A stretch of DNA of 41,600 bases from a virus: IMG/VR virus record IMGVR_UViG_3300031787_000278, positions 1-41,600 of that record; one strand, given 5' to 3'. Below are positions 38,746-41,600 of the stretch, in pieces (position 1 is the stretch's first letter; every line of letters begins with the position of its first letter). A model generated the notes under the pieces. It saw only the letters and a list, made by a program, of their open reading frames with translations. It searched no databases and had not been told where the DNA came from. The position numbers were made by a program, and so were the translations under genes.

Positions 38746-39129
38746 ATGGATTACTTGAACATTGGCTGCACGCCGCCAGATGAACCCTGCGTTGGGGTTG
38801 GCAACGACGACTATGATAAGGGATCGCGAATCGAGACTCTGGTCTACAAAGATCAGTTGGCTCGTATGTTCCCGGAAGGGCGGTTCACGGTCAAGTCGTT
38901 TCCACACGACTTCGGTGCGTACCGCGAAGTTGTGGCGTACCTGACTGGCGACGAAGCAACTGATAAAGCTGCGTTCGACGCGGAAGGAGGCGGCCCGCTT
39001 GAGTGGGACGAGATTGCTTTGAAAATGTTAGCCGAACGCGGCTATCATAAGTGCGAGTGTCGGTTGTGCGGTATGCAGTTTATTTCGTTGAACGGTTCGA
39101 AAGAAGTTTGTGTTGACTGTGGAGAGTAA
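38746..39129 (+). CDS. Small protein with C-terminal zinc ribbon, 127 aa
   Basis: Starts behind GAGGA (38733-38737) at ATG 38746. The N-terminal part (YLNIGCTPPDEPCVGVGND) contains two Cys; the middle is helical (DQLARMFPEGRF, VVAYLTGDEATDKAAF). The end, CECRLCGMQFISLNGSKEVC-VDCGE, gives C-x-C-x2-C ... C-x2-C and should bind zinc like a small treble clef. It overlaps nothing and is followed after one base by the GHKL-like ATPase. A partner role for that ATPase is possible but not shown. Confidence 0.6.
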   Translation: MDYLNIGCTPPDEPCVGVGNDDYDKGSRIETLVYKDQLARMFPEGRFTVKSFPHDFGAYREVVAYLTGDEATDKAAFDAEGGGPLEWDEIALKMLAERGYHKCECRLCGMQFISLNGSKEVCVDCGE

Positions 39130-39130
39130 C

Positions 39131-40408
39131 ATGTTTATCATGATTGGTAACGAAGGCGTTTGCGACATTGAATCGTTTACCCTTCTTGGTGCGTCCTCTG
39201 CCCGTGGCACGGATGCGATTGGTCAATTCGGTTCCGGTGCCAAGCACGCTATCAACCTGTGCCTCCGCGAAGGTGTGCCGGTTGTTGTGTTCATTGGGAC
39301 CGAGCGTTACGAGTTCACCATGCGGCCACGTATTGTGAATGGTAAGACTTTTAATCAGGTCTACTGCAATGATACTCCCAAGGATTGGGTGGTCGAGTTC
39401 GGTGCATTGGACTGGACCGGCATGGAGCTTGCGTTGCGAGAGTTCATCTCAAACGCAATCGACCAAGTTGGCTGGTCCAAGATGGTCGTGACTACGGAGA
39501 CGGAAGCCGTAGGCGTTGAGGGTCAGACCCGGGTGTACGTCGGTGCTCACCCTGATGCGTTGAAGATGTTTGGTCGCCTTGATACTTACTTCCTCCATGC
39601 ATCCGGCCGGGACAAGGAAACGTTCTTGCCCGGTATATCCGATGTGTTGCGAGTATACCGACGCGGTGTGCTTGTGTTCGAGCAAAAGGTTGGCGTGTGC
39701 CTCGGAGCTTACAACTTTAAGGATATCAAAGTGTCCGAGTGCCGTGTGGCCAAGGCGTCGGACGTATCATGGGAAGTTGGATGCCTGTTGCGGAATGATA
39801 TGGAGTTCTTCCAGACTGTGCTGAAAGCGTACCGACGTGACCTGTGGGAAGCGTGTGACGCATGGTTCCTCAGCGGGAGCGAGGAAGAACAACTGGCCTC
39901 ATTCTACAAAGTCTTTGGTGAAGATGCCGTTCTACTCCAAGGCGACGCGACACATGCAGCAGCGTCCGGCAAGAAGATCATTGATATTGGTTCCTCAATC
40001 GGGTTCCATCTTGCTTCGCGAGTCAAGGTTCCAGTATCATCGGCCTTTGTACCCAAGTATAAAGAGCTGACACAAACTGTATCCGCCCCGTCACCGAAGC
40101 TGATGAAGAAGGTGAAATACTTGTGGCGTATGATCGTCCGCTACAAGATGCATCACGGCAAGGCGTGTCCGCTCGTCTGGTCGTACACTCGGTCGATGAA
40201 AGGCGGGGCACTGGTTCGTGGTTTCTATGATAACGGAGCCATTTTCATCGAGTCCGATTCCGAGGATTTGCAAACGATCCTTGAAGAATTGGCACACCAT
40301 GCGTCCGGTGCGGCGGACGGTACTAGGGATTTCCAAGAATGGATTCTGAAATTCACTTGTAAAATGATGAAGGAGAAGATCGATGGACTGTCTGCAAAGA
40401 GCCTTTGA
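39131..40408 (+). CDS. GHKL-like ATPase with permuted motif order
   Basis: 425 residues from ATG 39131 with GGAG 6 bases upstream. Near the N-terminus lie IGNEG (5-9) and GQFGSGAKHAINL (31-43), similar to glycine-rich ATP-lid boxes, and only afterwards ALREFISNAIDQ (101-112), which matches the GHKL N box with Glu104, Asn108 and Asp111. In Hsp90, gyrase B and MORC the N box comes first, so the order here is permuted. The C-terminus holds LEELAHHASGAADGTRDF (384-401), reminiscent of a metal-binding HExxH-like helix in mirror. I recall similar unnamed ATPases in other phages. Function unknown; overlaps the next gene by 26 bases. Confidence 0.6.
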   Translation: MFIMIGNEGVCDIESFTLLGASSARGTDAIGQFGSGAKHAINLCLREGVPVVVFIGTERYEFTMRPRIVNGKTFNQVYCNDTPKDWVVEFGALDWTGMELALREFISNAIDQVGWSKMVVTTETEAVGVEGQTRVYVGAHPDALKMFGRLDTYFLHASGRDKETFLPGISDVLRVYRRGVLVFEQKVGVCLGAYNFKDIKVSECRVAKASDVSWEVGCLLRNDMEFFQTVLKAYRRDLWEACDAWFLSGSEEEQLASFYKVFGEDAVLLQGDATHAAASGKKIIDIGSSIGFHLASRVKVPVSSAFVPKYKELTQTVSAPSPKLMKKVKYLWRMIVRYKMHHGKACPLVWSYTRSMKGGALVRGFYDNGAIFIESDSEDLQTILEELAHHASGAADGTRDFQEWILKFTCKMMKEKIDGLSAKSL

Positions 40409-40763
40409 GTACGTGTACGACCTGCAACTCGGAGCGTTGGACGGTTGTAACCACTATCAACAGGTGATGGAGCGGTTAGGTGTTCCTATCATTGCTATTG
40501 AGGCCATGCCTCAGTACGATGGTAGGGACTGTTTTGTGGACCCGCACAAGCGGTTCCAAGGTTACTTACAGGGACAAGGAGTGTTAGCAGGGACGATGAA
40601 TGGCAAGTATCATGCGATCGGGTGGCTCGGACCCGGCAAGTGGTACAGTGATGGAAAGGTGCATAACTCGTGGCCGGAGATGGGAATGAAAGTGTTGTAT
40701 GTGATACCGAAGCCCTACGACTTGTTTTTATCGCTGAGCGAGTTGCTCGGCGATACGGACTAG
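40383..40763 (+). CDS. Putative papain-like cysteine protein, 126 aa
   Basis: Starts at ATG 40383 with AAGGAGA about 6 bases upstream, inside the end of the ATPase gene. MDCLQRAFEYVYDLQLG puts a Cys at the beginning of a helix, and GKYHAIGWLGPGKWYSDG supplies a His on a strand and a following Asp, the Cys-His-Asp layout of small papain-like folds such as C39-type or BtrH-like enzymes. No signal peptide is present, so it would act in the cytoplasm. Catalysis is not proven. The 3' end overlaps the next gene by 94 bases. Confidence 0.45.
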   Translation: MDCLQRAFEYVYDLQLGALDGCNHYQQVMERLGVPIIAIEAMPQYDGRDCFVDPHKRFQGYLQGQGVLAGTMNGKYHAIGWLGPGKWYSDGKVHNSWPEMGMKVLYVIPKPYDLFLSLSELLGDTD

Positions 40764-41086
40764 AGCCAAAGTATTGCGAAGCATACGAACTTTACCTCAA
40801 GGGTAAGGGTATGCGTTACGTTGAATCTTGCCTGCATTGGGCGTACAAGACGGACCTGCGTCGTCGTAAGGTCGAGTCTTTGCCCGATGGGGCGTGTGAC
40901 CACCATGATACGGTGGACATTTGGGATGTAATAAGCAAGGTGGCGGACGATCTGGAAGTCCAGATTGTTCGTCACCTTGAGGCGGGGTACACAATGCTTG
41001 AGATCGGTTTGATACTCAACATTGCACCCGCCACGGTACACGGTCGTATTGATTCTTTACGCAAACGATTGGAGAATGAACTATGA
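40670..41086 (+). CDS. Sigma/HTH-like regulatory protein
   Basis: 138 residues from a GTG at 40670 with AAAGG 10 bases upstream; the next candidate start is ATG 40811, which removes the overlap but also a helix (ERVARRYGLEPKYCEAYELY). The C-terminal ~55 residues, DDLEVQIVRHLEAGYTMLEI then GLILNIAPATVHGRIDSLRK, form a helix-turn-helix like sigma factor region 4 or LuxR-type proteins. It is a good candidate for a transcription factor that could read the repeated GTATC elements. No region 2 of sigma is clear. It overlaps the next gene by 4 bases. Confidence 0.6.
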   Translation: MAGDGNESVVCDTEALRLVFIAERVARRYGLEPKYCEAYELYLKGKGMRYVESCLHWAYKTDLRRRKVESLPDGACDHHDTVDIWDVISKVADDLEVQIVRHLEAGYTMLEIGLILNIAPATVHGRIDSLRKRLENEL

Positions 41087-41436
41087 ACATGAGAGACGCA
41101 ATCAAGACTTGGGACAAGTATCGTAGGATGTCGGAAGCTGATCGCAAGATCACACGGTCCGCGATGTATCAAGCACTTGGGAAAGTGGCGAAAGACTACT
41201 TCCAAGCAATGGACCGTCCACTGCGTACCCATCGTCTGTCCGAACGTGTGTTGTTGGTCAAGTTTCGACGCAAGATTTGGCCCGCAGTTGATACTGCGTT
41301 GGCTGAAAATATGAGAGCCGGTGCCCCGTACAAAGTGACTTGTACCCGTCGGTTCACCATTCGTGAGGGTGCCGAGTGCGTTGCTGCGGCCAAGTGGTTG
41401 GGATGGAACTCAGTGGTGGTAACTTATGTTGATTAA
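41083..41436 (+). CDS. Hypothetical basic protein, 117 aa
   Basis: Starts in an ATGA overlap with the HTH gene, GGAG 8 bases upstream. The N-terminal half is helical and basic (TWDKYRRMSEADRKITRSAM, RLSERVLLVKFRRKIW) and the C-terminal half shows strand-helix-strand (YKVTCTRRFTIREGAECV, then AAKWLGWNSVVVTYVD). The latter resembles a small substrate or nucleic-acid binding module, but no family is recognised. It is probably a DNA- or RNA-binding accessory. It overlaps the following tiny membrane gene by 11 bases. Confidence 0.55.
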   Translation: MNMRDAIKTWDKYRRMSEADRKITRSAMYQALGKVAKDYFQAMDRPLRTHRLSERVLLVKFRRKIWPAVDTALAENMRAGAPYKVTCTRRFTIREGAECVAAAKWLGWNSVVVTYVD

Positions 41437-41512
41437 CATTTGTCTCGTCGTGATAATTTTTGTAACTTTTGGCATATTGGAGCTTCTCAGTGGACCAAAA
41501 AAGCTTGGATGA
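41426..41512 (+). CDS. Tiny membrane protein, 28 aa
   Basis: An ATG at 41426, inside the preceding gene, opens 28 codons to TGA at 41510. The peptide begins MLINICLVVIIFVTFGILEL and ends LSGPKKLG: one membrane helix with a short basic tail, so the N-terminus is probably outside. It resembles the 30-residue membrane peptide at 37552 in plan but not in sequence. No clear ribosome site is seen; translational coupling is likely. Function unknown. Confidence 0.45.
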   Translation: MLINICLVVIIFVTFGILELLSGPKKLG

Positions 41513-41600
41513 AAAGATTCGTCGGCCTCAAGGTGTTTGTACCAGTGTGGCCAACAAGTTGATTGATAACATGCTCATTGTTGGGCATATCATGGGTACA
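41490..41600 (+). CDS. 3'-truncated gene at window edge
   Basis: A GTG at 41490 with GGAG 7 bases upstream opens a frame that reaches the end of the window (37 codons). The start reads MDQKSLDEKIRRPQGVCTSV and continues ANKLIDNMLIVGHI. It overlaps the tiny membrane gene by 23 bases. Too little is present for a family call. Confidence 0.5.
   Translation, partial: MDQKSLDEKIRRPQGVCTSVANKLIDNMLIVGHIMGT

Noticed and set aside
1-41600. tRNA genes, CRISPR arrays, insertion sequences, integrase or attachment sites
   Set aside because: No cloverleaf, regularly spaced repeat, transposase or recombinase was recognised on either strand; a tRNA search program would be decisive.

Overview
The window is one continuous piece of a tailed double-stranded DNA bacteriophage (Caudoviricetes). 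The gene set is that of a siphovirus: GpA-like large terminase, portal, scaffold, coat protein, tail tube protein, a frameshifted tail assembly chaperone, a 1456-residue tape measure and a tail tip complex. No ribosomal, tRNA, CRISPR, insertion sequence, integrase or repressor gene was seen, so a virulent life style is likely but not proven. No clear lysis gene lies here, and the genome runs past both window ends. The host cannot be named from the sequence; genes start with ATG, GTG or TTG behind purine-rich Shine-Dalgarno sites, which fits a bacterial host.

Layout. (1) 1-21786, plus strand, virion module: kelch-like and small head-side or fibre proteins, terminase, portal, scaffold, coat, neck proteins, tail tube, tail assembly chaperone, tape measure, tail tip, receptor-binding candidates and a small Cys-rich protein. 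Genes overlap by 1 to 8 bases or sit a few bases apart, so this is probably one late operon. (2) 26241-21692, minus strand: primase-helicase, D12 DNA adenine methyltransferase, DnaQ-like exonuclease and MazG/HisE-like pyrophosphohydrolase, all coupled by 4- to 11-base overlaps. Its last gene runs 95 bases into the end of the late operon. (3) 26242-26841, a 600-base non-coding hub between divergent operons, rich in inverted and direct repeats; it is the best candidate for origin, operators or centromere-like sites. (4) 26842-41600, plus strand: two ParB-like proteins, a HARP/SNF2-type helicase, a family A DNA polymerase with zinc-ribbon insertions, a VRR-NUC nuclease, an HD phosphohydrolase, a staphylococcal-type nuclease, a DUF5664/MazZ-like pyrophosphohydrolase, a secreted mini-CAP protein, a GHKL-like ATPase with motifs in permuted order, a papain-like protein, a sigma/HTH-like regulator and several tiny membrane or zinc-binding proteins. 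Two good intrinsic terminators cut this arm into units.

How it works together: blocks 2 and 4 supply replication (primase-helicase, polymerase, exonuclease, remodelling helicase), recombination or nucleolytic processing and control of the nucleotide pool; block 1 builds and fills the virion. The most unusual signals are a short DNA word (GTATC, especially GTATCATG) that is strongly over-represented in sense orientation, its tandem form GTATCRTATCAT repeated at control regions and one gene start, two ParB paralogs that might read such sites, the permuted GHKL-like ATPase, and a DatZ/MazZ-like nucleotide set reminiscent of 2-aminoadenine phages. All counts given here are by eye and approximate.
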